NCBI GenBank assembly: GCA_016721085.1
Contig: JADKJI010000015.1
Location: 62,001-126,000, forward strand
Reading direction: 5' to 3'
Length of the DNA stretch: 64,000 nucleotides
From: Chitinophagaceae bacterium
Lineage (GTDB): Bacteria; Bacteroidota; Bacteroidia; Chitinophagales; Chitinophagaceae
The notes under the pieces are model-generated. The model was not told the DNA's origin and ran no database searches. It saw only the letters and a list, made by a program, of their open reading frames with translations. Below are positions 7,734-17,566 of this stretch, one piece after another (position 1 is the first letter of the stretch; every line of letters starts with the position of its first letter). Made by a program: the position numbers and the translations under genes.

Positions 7734-8873
7734 ATGAAACAAGCTACTAAGTTCATACATGCAGGGGCACATCCTGATCCTTCAACAGGGGCTATCATGA
7801 CACCTATCTATCAAACATCCACCTATGTTCAGGAAGCACCGGGTGTAAACAAGGGTTTTGAATATGCACGCAGCCAGAACCCAACACGTAAGGCATTGGA
7901 AGAAGCTTTTGCAGTAATAGAAAACGGAAAATTCGGATTGGCTTTCAGCAGTGGTGTTGCGGCTACCGATGCAGTGATCAAATTATTGAGTCCCGGCGAT
8001 GAAGTGATATGCGCCAACGATATGTATGGTGGTACCTATCGCCTATTCACAAAAGTATTCGAGAAGTATGGCATCAAATTCATTTATGTTGATACTACCA
8101 ATGCTGATAATATAAAAAAAGCGCTGAGCCCTAATACAAAATTGGTTTGGATTGAAACACCAACCAATCCTTTGATGAATATCACCGATATAGCAGCTGT
8201 AGCGGCTATAACAAAAGCTGCGAAAATACTGCTGGCAGTAGATAATACATTCGCATCCCCTTATTTACAGAACCCATTAGATATGGGCGCTGATCTAGTG
8301 ATGCATAGTGCCACCAAATATCTTGGCGGACATAGCGATGTTATCCAGGGATGTTTGATGATGAACGATGCGGACTTACGCGAGAAATTATATTTCATTC
8401 AGAAAAGCTGTGGCGCTGTTCCCGGTCCTATGGATTGTTTTCTGGTATTAAGAGGCATCAAGACATTGCACGTGCGCATGAAACAGCATTGTGAGAATGG
8501 ACGCATCATTGCCCATTGGTTACAGAAACATCCGAAAGTATCAAAGGTATACTGGCCGGGGTTTGAGGAACATCCTAATCATGCTATTGCCAAAAAGCAG
8601 ATGCGCGATTTCGGTGGCATGCTGAGTTTTGAACTGAAGGATAATAGCGAAGCGGAAGCACGTCGTGTTCTTTCTTCTACTCATCTTTTCTCTTTAGCAG
8701 AAAGCCTGGGTGGAGTGGAATCGCTGATCAATCATCCTGCTTCCATGACCCATGCTTCTATTCCAAGAGAAGAGCGTATCAAGAATGGCTTGAGTGATTC
8801 ACTGATACGATTGAGTATCGGTATTGAAGATGCAGATGACCTCATTAATGATCTAAACAAAGCCATCGGCTGA
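7734..8873 (+). CDS. PLP-dependent trans-sulfuration enzyme (cystathionine gamma-synthase / gamma-lyase)
   Basis: A 379-residue Cys/Met-metabolism PLP enzyme. ATKFIHAG at the N-terminus, YARSQNPTR (substrate loop), FSSGVAATDAV, IETPTNPLM and VDNTFASPYLQ precede the PLP-binding HSATKYLGGHSD, in which Lys195 forms the Schiff base. SLGGVESLINHPASMTH is the C-terminal signature. It makes or breaks cystathionine in methionine/cysteine synthesis; synthase and lyase cannot be told apart with certainty here. The next gene starts 9 bp after the stop, so the two are probably co-transcribed although functionally unrelated. Confidence 0.88.
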   Translation: MKQATKFIHAGAHPDPSTGAIMTPIYQTSTYVQEAPGVNKGFEYARSQNPTRKALEEAFAVIENGKFGLAFSSGVAATDAVIKLLSPGDEVICANDMYGGTYRLFTKVFEKYGIKFIYVDTTNADNIKKALSPNTKLVWIETPTNPLMNITDIAAVAAITKAAKILLAVDNTFASPYLQNPLDMGADLVMHSATKYLGGHSDVIQGCLMMNDADLREKLYFIQKSCGAVPGPMDCFLVLRGIKTLHVRMKQHCENGRIIAHWLQKHPKVSKVYWPGFEEHPNHAIAKKQMRDFGGMLSFELKDNSEAEARRVLSSTHLFSLAESLGGVESLINHPASMTHASIPREERIKNGLSDSLIRLSIGIEDADDLINDLNKAIG

Positions 8874-8882
8874 TTTCAATAG

Positions 8883-9653
8883 ATGGATACATCGCTAAAA
8901 TCATTTTTAGATAGCAAGGTTGATTGGTACAATCAACCTTCTTTCATTAAGGACGATCCTATTTCTGTACCGCATTCATTCAGTAAAAAGCAGGACAAGG
9001 AAATAGCCGGTCTTTTTGCAGCCATCTTTGCCTGGGGAAACCGAACCACCATTATCCAGAAGAGCAAGGAGTTGATGCAACGAATGGATAATGCTCCTTA
9101 TGCATTTATCCTGCAGCATCAGTCCAGTGACCTTAAAAGACTCATCGGCTTCAAGCATCGCACTTTCAACGATACCGATCTTCTCTACTTCATTGAGTTT
9201 CTGAAAATGCATTATGCAACCAATGCCAGTTTAGAAACTGCTTTTAGTAAATGGATAGAGCCAGGTGACCTAACAATAGAAAAAGGATTGAACGGGTTCT
9301 ATGATTATTTCTTCTCATTAGAAGATGTACCCCAAAGAACCCAGAAACATATTGCGAGTCCGAATAAGAAGTCTGCCTGCAAGCGCCTTAACATGTATCT
9401 GCGCTGGATGGTGCGTCAGGATAAAAAAGGCGTTGATTTCGGAATCTGGAAAAAAATACAACCCTCTCAATTGGTTTGTCCCATTGATGTACATGTAGCC
9501 CGTGTTGCCAAACGTTTTCAATTATTAGACCGTCCCAATGCCGATTGGGAGGCAGCGCTGCAGTTAACGGAATATCTCCGAACGTTGGATCCTGTTGATC
9601 CGGTGAAGTATGATTTTGCTTTGTTTGCGTTGGGGGTGGTGGAGAAGTTTTAG
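8883..9653 (+). CDS. TIGR02757 / DUF2400 family protein
   Basis: A 256-residue cytoplasmic protein with the features of the TIGR02757 family: SKKQDKEIAGLFAAIFAWGNR, GFKHRTFNDTDLLYF, NMYLRWMVRQDKKGVDFG, CPIDVHVARVAKRFQLL and YDFALFALGV. The family is widespread in Bacteroidota and some Epsilonproteobacteria. The last motifs resemble the helix-hairpin-helix repair glycosylase layout (a Lys/Asp-containing LCPxDxH region), but no activity is established. The gene is directly followed by a short GAGATGTCATCTC hairpin element at 9656-9691, which may act as its 3' end. Confidence 0.8.
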   Translation: MDTSLKSFLDSKVDWYNQPSFIKDDPISVPHSFSKKQDKEIAGLFAAIFAWGNRTTIIQKSKELMQRMDNAPYAFILQHQSSDLKRLIGFKHRTFNDTDLLYFIEFLKMHYATNASLETAFSKWIEPGDLTIEKGLNGFYDYFFSLEDVPQRTQKHIASPNKKSACKRLNMYLRWMVRQDKKGVDFGIWKKIQPSQLVCPIDVHVARVAKRFQLLDRPNADWEAALQLTEYLRTLDPVDPVKYDFALFALGVVEKF

Positions 9654-9655
9654 CA

Positions 9656-9691
9656 TACAACCCGAGATGTCATCTCGGGAGATGACATCTC
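9656..9691. repeat. short member of the GGATGNCATCC hairpin family
   Basis: TACAACCC, then GAGATGTCATCTC, then GGGAGATGACATCTC: two adjacent 11-13-bp near-palindromes starting two bases after the stop codon. The same TACAAC border and [A/G]GATGNCATC[C/T] core recur at 30032-30136 and 48700-48784. Here it sits between two convergent transcripts. Confidence 0.7.
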
Positions 9692-9714
9692 ACCTTAAAA
9701 TTATAAGTCTCTTT

Positions 9715-12173
9715 CTAAAAAGAAAACAGTGAATTGGATCCTCCAACTTTTCGCCCTTTAAAATCTCGCAAATTATAAGTAAATGTCAACATAATATACC
9801 TTGTAAGTGCAATGGCATTCACATCTTGAACATAGTTTTCATTTACAATTCGATATGAATTTGAGTTTTGCTTTAAGATGTCAAATAAGAATAATTTCAA
9901 TTGCCCTTTCTGTTCCTTTAAGAATAGGAAATTAACACCAGAATTCCATCTAAAAATATCTGTAGCGATTCCTGGAGATACCTGTGGGTTATGCCTGTAA
10001 TTAATTGTGGATTCCCAGACCCAATTCTTTCGAATTCGAACAACTACTTCAGCATTTGCGTAATGAGTAATTACATTCAAATCTCGAAATTTAGTGCTTT
10101 GATAATCAGTATGAGACTTATTAAACATATAGTCTTGTGAAAACTCAAATATGTCATTCCAATTAAAACTAAAACTGATTGAGGCATCTCCAGATCTTGT
10201 TTTAGAAGCGCTTTTAACTCCATTCACTATTACAAAATTCCTTCCTATATTATAATTAATGCTAGGCCGTATTTCAAGTTTCCAATTATTTGAGAATTTA
10301 TACTGCTTACTGAAACTTGTACTAATGTACCATCTAAACACATCGTCGACATTAACTGGTCTAGTAATTTGAACTCCATCTGGAGTAACGAACCTCTCTC
10401 GAATTATAGCATCTGTAGGGAGAAATAGTCAATTTTTTAATACTCAAATCTGAAGTAAGACCGGCGATATTATTTAATCCATTTCTTTCTAAACCATTGC
10501 TAAGGCCAGCATTCAGAAATTCATACTGTCCTGTAAGTGGGTTTAAATCATATGTTCGTATAATATTATTATTTTTAAAAACATAAAATGAATTCGAAAA
10601 CCTAAAATTTACTTTTTTATTTAATTTCCGATTACCACTAAAAAACAGACCTGAATTCAGATTATCGTTACTTTGATTTCTTAATTGATTCAATTCAGTT
10701 GTTTGTACTGTCCCTTTAAAAAAAGTGCTGAAAGCATCATTCTGAAAATTATCATTCATATTATTCAGAGTAAAGCTATGGCTAATAAGTAGCCCCCCGT
10801 TTTTCTTTTTAAATGTACGGTTGTAATTCAATTGATACTCATAAGTATTCTCAATAGATTTTTTATCCTGCGCATTAATACTATTGTTCAACAATGAATC
10901 GAAATTCGTACCAGATTCAGAATAGAGATTTCATCCAGTTCTGTTCCTGTGTATAAAGATGGGAGTAAAATCAATAGATGACAACGAATCAATCTTCCAT
11001 TTCAACCGAAACCAGAAGCGTTGGCTTATATCTTCATTCGTATTCTTTGTATTATTAAAAGTCTTAAGAACGGTATCTTCTAAGTACTGGCTAGTATTAG
11101 ATATTGCGTTATAATTACTGTTTATTTTTCCAAGAAAATACTGAAAGTTCAGTTGTACTTTTTTAGATGGATCGTGATTAATATTTATTCCTGCTCCTGT
11201 TGATTGTTGAATTCCGGTACCTGTAGCACCAAATGAAATTCCATTAATTGCAATCCTCTGACCAAGTACCAATACTATTGGTACCACTTCGTTGAAAACC
11301 CCTAATTGAATTATGTCTCCATATCCAAATCCTGCTTTATTAATATTATTAGTATAACCAAGCATACTCACTTGTAAAGTATCTCGGAATGAATTTACAA
11401 TCCCCCCAGCTTCATAATGCCCAACGGAACCCTTTCCACCACCAGCATATACTTTCCCAAACCAACCTTTCTTTACAGATTTCTTAAACTTCAGATTAAT
11501 CACTTGCCCTATTCAGCCTTATTAATATCAGGATTTCTTTCCAATTGCTCTTTATCATCCATTACTTGTACCTTATCTATCAAGTCAGCCGGAAGGTTTC
11601 TTGTTGCGATTGGGATCTCCGCCAAAGAAATCCCTTCCATCAACCAATATCCTGTTTACGGCCCGGCCATTTACCTTAATAGAACCATCAGCTGGACTTC
11701 CACCCCTGGAAATTTTTTCAAGAGATCTTCCACTAAAGCAGATGGCAAGGTCTTAAAAGAGCTGCATTGAATTCAATCGTATCTTTTCTTATAGTAACTG
11801 GCGGGCGCTCAGCAATAACCAAAAATTCCTCCAGAGAGGTGGTATCTGTATAGCCGCCAATGGTACCGAAATCTAATATCGAATTTTCTGCCGTCAAAGT
11901 GAAAGAACGCCTTATCACTTTATATCCACTTGAGGTAATAACAGTACGAAGAGGAATATTGAAAGGGAGACCAGGGACTTTAAAGTTACCTTGTGGATCG
12001 CTAAGCCGGTATGTAACAATGGTGGTGTCAATAGCCTTGAAAACTGTAATGGTGGCCAGAGACATAGGTTGATTTGAAACTGAATCAAAAAGCTTTCCTT
12101 TGATAGTGCCCTGAGAAAATGAAGTCATGGAAACACCCAGCAATAATACTGTTATGATCCATTTTCTTCTCAT
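9715..12173 (-). pseudogene. degraded TonB-type outer-membrane receptor (CarboxypepD_reg + plug-like + beta-barrel)
   Basis: The N-terminal part (11733-12173) has a signal peptide and a CarboxypepD-regulatory-like domain (TIKGKLFDSVSNQPMSLATI) and continues IRKDTIEFNAA. The remaining protein can be followed only by changing frame: LPSALVEDLLKKFPGVEV, VNGRAVNRILVDGRDFFGGDP, IATRNLPADLIDKVQVMDD, QVINLKFKK, then barrel strands ending MLTFTYNLRDFKGRKVGG. I count at least five small indels (near 11760, 11690, 11625, 11508 and 10425) and one in-frame TGA near 10933. Intact relatives are outer-membrane beta-barrels of about 800-950 residues. The density of lesions is much higher than in the neighbours, so true decay is likelier than sequencing error. 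Confidence 0.8.
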
Positions 12174-12291
12174 AGCAAAGGTTTAGTACACTACAAGGTT
12201 ACGAAATCTATGTAGCTTTGATATAACTTTAACAGTCATTTCTTGAATTTATACCGAATAATCGGTTATCCATCATATTAACTACATCAAT

Positions 12292-12567
12292 ATGGACTCA
12301 CTTCAGGATCTATTAGCCGTTCAACAACCTGATAAAGCTCAGGCAGAACAGATGATTGCATTGATTAACGAGCTGATAGTAAATGATTTTGACAAATTGG
12401 TGCAGCTACTCTATCGCCTCGATATAGACGAATTAAAACTAAAGACCATACTAAGGAATAACCCTGATACCGATGCCGGAAAGATTATTACAGCCCTTAT
12501 AATCGAAAGGCAATTACAGAAAAAGAAGTCGAGGGAAGAGTTTAGGACGAAGAGAGGGGGGGATTAG
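12292..12567 (+). CDS. small conserved-type protein, function unknown
   Basis: A 91-residue acidic-to-basic helical protein. Residues 1-60 read like a small helical domain (LINELIVNDFDKLVQLLYRLDIDELKLKTIL), and the tail is strongly basic (LQKKKSREEFRTKR). There is no signal peptide or membrane segment. On the plus strand, TAGCTTTG at 12213-12220 matches the TAnnTTTG -7 element and would give a leader of about 65 nt. I do not recognise a characterised family. Coding potential looks real (regular residue composition, good upstream element), but it directly abuts the word-repeat block beginning at 12568. Confidence 0.65.
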   Translation: MDSLQDLLAVQQPDKAQAEQMIALINELIVNDFDKLVQLLYRLDIDELKLKTILRNNPDTDAGKIITALIIERQLQKKKSREEFRTKRGGD

Positions 12568-12795
12568 CGAGGAGGAGAAATAGAGTGAGTCGGAGTCCGG
12601 AGTCGGAAAGTCGGAAGTCCGGGAGTCCGTGGACAGTTTGAATTTGAGTGCAAAATAGTCCGGGGAGAAATACAAGTGGGGAGTCGTTAGTCGGGAGTCG
12701 GAAAGACCGAAAGTCCGGAAGAAATACAACATCCCTTTACTCAAGACTGTTACCCTGTATTAGCCTTAAGCCTTAGGCCCTAAGCCTTAGGCAAA
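12568..12795. repeat. word-like repeats: GGAGTCCGGAGTCGG block and GCCTTAGGCCTTAAGC block
   Basis: From 12568 to about 12735 the sequence is built from AGTCGG, AGTCCGG and GGGAGTC words, with repeated GGAGAAATA/GGAAGAAATACAA joints. From about 12764 to 12790 it changes to GCCTTAAGCCTTAGGCCC TAAGCCTTAGGC, which is almost self-complementary. The second family recurs on both sides of the REP/RAYT island (24497-24560 and 26631-26660). No gene or convincing terminator lies here. Confidence 0.7.
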
Positions 12796-12815
12796 AAAAG
12801 CATTTAGCAATAGCC

Positions 12816-13485
12816 TCACGCTTTCTTATCAAACATCAGCTCCTGCACCTTCTCCTTATCTTCTTTCTCATTCTTCAAATCGAACATAGTGCCGAAAACA
12901 TGATCCCAGATGGTGGTGCTTACACCGAAGCCATTGTGCTCGTTCTTGTAATGATGCAGGTGATGGTTTCTCCATAATGGTTTCATCCATTTGAAAGGAG
13001 GATTCCAGGCGTGGATGGCATAGTGCATGGTTCCATACATGAGATAACCGATCATGAAACCAGGGAAGAACATAAAGGCGGTTGATCCCAGAATTAAATA
13101 GGTAGTTCCAAATATGATGGATGACAGTATCAAACTTGGTACCGGAGGCATGAACAAACGTTGCTTGTCGCGCGGATAGTGGTGATGATTACCGTGCAGT
13201 ATATACGCAAATTTCTGCATGCTTGGCTTTTCACTCACCAGATGAAAAAGGAAACGATGAGCAACATATTCAAACAAGGTCCAGAAAAAAGCACCCCCTA
13301 AAAAAGTAAGGATGATTCTTGTGGTACCGAAACCATACTTTAGTTGCGCCCAGATAGATTATATAACTTAAAATTGGAATATACATACCCCAAATAACGA
13401 GGGGATGTGTTTTGGTCAGCATCTCCAAAAATGGATTCTTGAATAACCGAGCCTGACCTTTATTGTGGATTTTCTCAAACTGCAT
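12816..13485 (-). CDS. fatty acid hydroxylase / sterol desaturase family, one frameshift
   Basis: The reading starts MQFEKIHNKGQARLFKN at 13485. It then needs a one-base shift near 13333 (after IIYLGATK) to continue YGFGTTRIILTFLGGAFFW and LFEYVAHRFLFH. The joined protein of about 223 residues has the diiron His clusters HRFLFH, HGNHHH, HYAIH and HHLHH and ends GFGVSTTIWDHVF, as does the paralog at 21344-22006. Several membrane segments are present. It would hydroxylate a membrane lipid acyl chain. TACTTTTG at 13505-13512 (minus) is a good -7 element and supports the 13485 start. The frameshift may be a sequencing error or a real lesion. Confidence 0.75.
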
Positions 13486-13504
13486 ACACTTCTTTTTACC
13501 TCTG

Positions 13505-13512
13505 CAAAAGTA
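13505..13512 (-). promoter_or_regulatory. -7 element for the fatty acid hydroxylase gene
   Basis: Minus strand TACTTTTG followed by C, an exact TAnnTTTG match 20 bp before the chosen ATG at 13485. It argues against the earlier in-frame ATG at 13518, which would lie upstream of the predicted start of transcription. Confidence 0.5.
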
Positions 13513-13528
13513 GGGCAAAAAGTTTATA

Positions 13529-14911
13529 CTACCCTTTCAGTTCCTGCCATACCTGCTGGGCAAATTTCTCCAGACCCGGATCACGAGCCCCCATTAACAA
13601 AAGCACACAATTACCAGTAAGATGTGTTTTAATTTCTTTAACAAATTGGTTCCTATCCTCAACAAAAAAAGCATTCTTGCCTAAAGCTTTGATTTCCTGA
13701 ATCAAATCGTTGGCAGATATATCCTTTACAGCCGTTCCGCCAGCATAAAAAATCTCACTCATCCATATCTCGTCTTGCGGACGAAGCACTGCAGCTATCT
13801 CTTTTACAAAATCATCTTTAAGAAATCGGGTAGGGCCATAGCCATGAGGCTGGAACCAGGCAATTACTTTTGGGGCTATAGGCTGACAAGCACTAATAGA
13901 AGCTGCGCATTTTGCTGGATTATGGGCATAGTCATCAATGAGCCAAACACCATCATGCTCCCCAACTACCTGATGCCTGCGATAGATTCCTTCATAATGT
14001 TTCAACGCCGAAGAGCAGGTGAACAAATCAACACCCAGAAGATGGGCAATAGCTACTGCAGCCAATGCATTCTCCATATTATGACGACCTACAGTGTATA
14101 ATGAAAAAGGTGTATCCTGGATCACAAAGTTGATTTCAAATCCCTTCTGTTGGAAATCAAGCGCTTTATAGAACGCTGGCGAAGATGGATTACTTGAAAA
14201 ATCCAATCTACTACTTTGCGATAATTGTTTTGCCAATGGATGTCCATCGTTAACCACAAAAGTTTTTGAGTTATTTCGGAACGTATTGAATACATCCATC
14301 AATACTTCTATCTCCTTATGGTCTTTATCTACATTTAACAACAATCCAATTTCAGGATGATATTGTACTATAGAACCATCACTTTCATCTGCTTCAATCA
14401 CCAACCACTCTCCGTCACCCACTTTCGCATTCCCAATCTTTCCTTCTTTGATAATACTTACCAATCCAGCACCACTGATGATGCTTGGTTTCAATCCTGC
14501 ATATTCGAGTATATCAAATAACATAGCAGAGGTGGTGGACTTACCCGAGGTCCCTCCTACAGCAATAGTCTTTTTACTTTCTGCAATCAGCGCCAGCAAT
14601 TCAGAGCGCTTAATAATCGGGATATTGAGTTGCTTTGCTTTCTGCACTTCAAAAACCGTGTCTTCTACAGCTGTAGAAACCACCACAAGTTGCGTAAGAT
14701 TGGTAATACCGGTTCCATCCTGTTCGAAACAGGAAATACCTACAGCTTGCAATTTATCACGAGTATCATTAAAAACACCAGGGGTAAAATAGCGGTCACT
14801 GCCACTTACTTCTTTCCCAACCCCTTTCAGGTATTGGGCAATTGCACTCATGCCGGTACCGGCTACTCCAATAAAAAATACATGGTTGAAATCGGCAATA
14901 GTTTTCATCAT
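13529..14911 (-). CDS. Mur ligase family protein, MurC/Mpl-like paralog
   Basis: A 460-residue protein with the three-domain Mur ligase layout: N-terminal nucleotide-binding HVFFIGVAGTGMSAIAQYL (residues 10-28), central ATPase with GGTSGKSTT at about 118-126, EADESDGS and NVDKDHKE, and C-terminal DDYAHNPAK and HGYGPTRFL. MurC and Mpl join L-alanine or a tripeptide to UDP-MurNAc in peptidoglycan synthesis or recycling. The P-loop Ser-Lys-Ser in place of the usual His-Gly-Lys-Thr is unusual. The gene is away from any mur/fts cluster, so I call it a paralog, possibly Mpl-like. ATGATG gives two start choices (14911 or 14908); TACATTTG at 14933-14940 (minus) is the probable -7 element. Confidence 0.8.
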   Translation of the reverse strand: MMKTIADFNHVFFIGVAGTGMSAIAQYLKGVGKEVSGSDRYFTPGVFNDTRDKLQAVGISCFEQDGTGITNLTQLVVVSTAVEDTVFEVQKAKQLNIPIIKRSELLALIAESKKTIAVGGTSGKSTTSAMLFDILEYAGLKPSIISGAGLVSIIKEGKIGNAKVGDGEWLVIEADESDGSIVQYHPEIGLLLNVDKDHKEIEVLMDVFNTFRNNSKTFVVNDGHPLAKQLSQSSRLDFSSNPSSPAFYKALDFQQKGFEINFVIQDTPFSLYTVGRHNMENALAAVAIAHLLGVDLFTCSSALKHYEGIYRRHQVVGEHDGVWLIDDYAHNPAKCAASISACQPIAPKVIAWFQPHGYGPTRFLKDDFVKEIAAVLRPQDEIWMSEIFYAGGTAVKDISANDLIQEIKALGKNAFFVEDRNQFVKEIKTHLTGNCVLLLMGARDPGLEKFAQQVWQELKG

Positions 14912-14943
14912 ATAGTAAAATGCAAATGTACGGTGTAAGGCTT

Positions 14944-17470
14944 CTAGTTTAGTAACTGATCTATTTTTACAAATTGATACCCCTTAAAATTGAGCAGCCT
15001 CAATAATTCGGGAAGCCTGTTATAGAATTTATCAATCCTTTTTGGATCGGTTCCGATATGCACAAGTAATATATAACCATTCAATCCTGAAGGGGATTTG
15101 CTTTCTTTTTCAATGATCGAATTCCAAATCACTTCACTACTCCTGTAATTTTTCATATCGGGAGTAGTGTAATCGGCATTGCTCAATGTACCGGGAGTAT
15201 AATTTATAATCTGTATCCCCATATCACTACTCCATTTACTAATGCTTTCATTATACCATTCGTAAGGTGGCATGAAATAACGAGGTTTGGCGAACTGTTT
15301 ACCGAAGTTTCCAATAGCAGAAAGATTTTTTGAGAGGTCGTCTGTAAACTCGTCACGGCTTACCAGCAGACTATCCCTTTTCGTCCAGTCACAATATAAT
15401 AAATGGCCATATGAATGGGGACCAAGGTAATGACCATCCTTTCCTAGTCGTTGAATCAGTCCTTTAAACTTTGGATTATCATAAAAGCGACCTGTAAGGA
15501 AAAAGTTTGCTTTTATCTTCTGTGCTGCCAGTGTTTTGGCAATAAAACCGCCACCGTCAGCAAATTCATCTCCTGTAAACACCAAGGCAATTTGTTTTTT
15601 GGCAGAATCGCCGCGAATAATTCCTCCTTCTTCATAACTGAAGCCTCCTTTACCGGAGGCCGTTACTTTTTTAGTGGATGTTTATCCGCCTCCTTTGCAG
15701 CTAACAGATAAATTAATGATGCGGTACCATCCATTGTAGGTTCGTTGGTACTGTAATCGCCATAATCGTCATGATATACTGCCAGATCACTTTGAAATGG
15801 GGCATAGCTATCAGGATTATACAGTACAATACCAATCAGGTTCTTGTAGATATTGGTATAAACAGGACCATCAATCAATCCGCCATCAATGGGATAATGA
15901 CCGATATGTGTAAAAGCAGAATGCGGATCCACAGGTGTATCACCCCAAGAAGGCAATCCATATACCATACTCGTGCCCCATGGATTACAGCCAAAAAGCC
16001 AATCGAAACAGGCCTGTTCCAATTCCAGATAGGTATTATCACCAGTCAACTCACGATACCAATAACATTGTATGGCAAAAGAAGTAGTGAAATTATTACT
16101 GCACCAGATGAATGGGATGCCTCTGTAGAATGCATTTGATTTTGATTTCTCCCATACTAATTGAATACCCTTTTTGTAATACCCTATTAGCTGTTCCCTT
16201 CTTTGTCCTACAGATTGTTTGGCTAATTCATAATGCCCCACATTGATGAAAGGATACCATTGGTAGTGATTCGCTGTATCCTTACCCAGCCAGGGAGTTA
16301 CAGGTTCCTGCTTGGCGAATGAAAATGCTTTTGAAAGGTATCCGTTATCTGGTGGGACAGCTTTTTTCGACATCATTTTATTAAATGAGGCATATCCCAG
16401 TTCCATATCATCCACCCAATTATCTTCAGCATATATGTATGGAGCCATTACAGAAGCCGTTTGATGATTGCCGGGCTTCTTATCTCCATAAGCTAATGCT
16501 GATTGGGCTTTTGCCATCAGGTCACGGACATATAGCTGGTCTTTCTTATTAAAGACCATAGCCCCCAAAGAAAAAGCACTACTGAACTTTCCGGCAATTG
16601 ATGCGGCACCATGGGTATCGTTCATGAACTTGCCTCTTTGTTGTTTCTCTCCGGAAGCAAAATATACAGGTCGTTCGAAACCTCTTCCATAGAAACTATC
16701 TTCCTTGGGTATACGCATCCCGGCATGGTCACGGTCATCACCTAATTGATTGAAGAGCCAATTGGGTTTGGGATGCATCTTTGATAACCATTTCAGCCCC
16801 CACTCTGCTTCATCCAATACATCCGCTTGTCCGTTCTTCCCTTCCAATCCATTAGCCAGATGTGCATCGGTAAATCCTTGTGGAAAATCGCGATACGCCA
16901 TTAGCAAATGATAAGTTGCATTGGCGGAAGTGCTGGCATACTGCAAATAGTCACTGGCATCGTGCCAACCACCGCTAACATCTATATGAGTACTGTCTTT
17001 AATTCCAGCTTTTGATCCATATAATACATAGGCATCATGGGTATGGCAGCTATCTTTCAAAAAGGATTGAAGCCACTTCTTTGCTGCCGCATATACTTGA
17101 GGCAGAAATCGGCTGCTCCTTTATAAACATCAGAGGCGATGGTGAATTCGGGAGAAGATACTCCTCCGGCCCTGATAACAAATCTTCCTTCTATATTGAA
17201 TCCGCTAAAATCTAAACGATAGGTTTGCTGGAAGGGACCATAAGCTCCAAAAGCTTTTCCTGCCTTACCAGTAAACACGGTTTGGGCGGTGATGATGTCG
17301 ACCAGACTGAATTCCTTCAACTCCCCATTGTCCTTACTACACCAGATAGCATTCTTCGGACCATAGGTCTTATACCCCAATTGGTTCACACGAACCCAGG
17401 CATTGACATCTTGTTTGGGAGGCTGCGTTGCAAGCAACAGGATACAAAGCAGCAAGCTTGAATATTTCAT
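14944..17470 (-). CDS. GH9 glycosidase fused to polysaccharide deacetylase, two homopolymer frameshifts
   Basis: Signal peptide, then a CelD_N-type Ig-like domain (VNQLGYKTYGPKNAIW). It goes out of frame after GFNPF at an A5 run (17059-17063) and continues LKDSCHTHDAY. The GH9 (alpha/alpha)6 barrel follows, with GGWHDASDYLQY (catalytic Asp region), HIGHYPIDGG and a C-terminal NEPTMDGTASLIYLL (catalytic Glu). It leaves frame again at a T6 run (15667-15672) and enters a NodB-type deacetylase: ASGKGGFSYEEGG, FTGDEFADGG, GPHSYGHLLYCDW. One base added at each run restores one protein of about 840 residues. The fusion would cut beta-glucans or chitin-like chains and remove acetyl groups in the periplasm or outside. 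The deacetylase part has no start of its own. Confidence 0.8.
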
Positions 17471-17566
17471 GACAGGAAGTTACAAACATTTTGAAATCGC
17501 TTAACGGAAAACAAAGTTATTGCCATCGGTAAATATTCTAAATTGCAGCACTCAAATCTTTTACTG

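Noticed and set aside
9388..9660. Open frame opposite the TIGR02757 gene
   Set aside because: Complete overlap with a well-supported gene; no independent evidence.
14944..15585. Polysaccharide deacetylase as an independent gene
   Set aside because: There is no start codon before the conserved region, only TTG inside it, and the frame joins the GH9 gene after one added base in the T6 tract.
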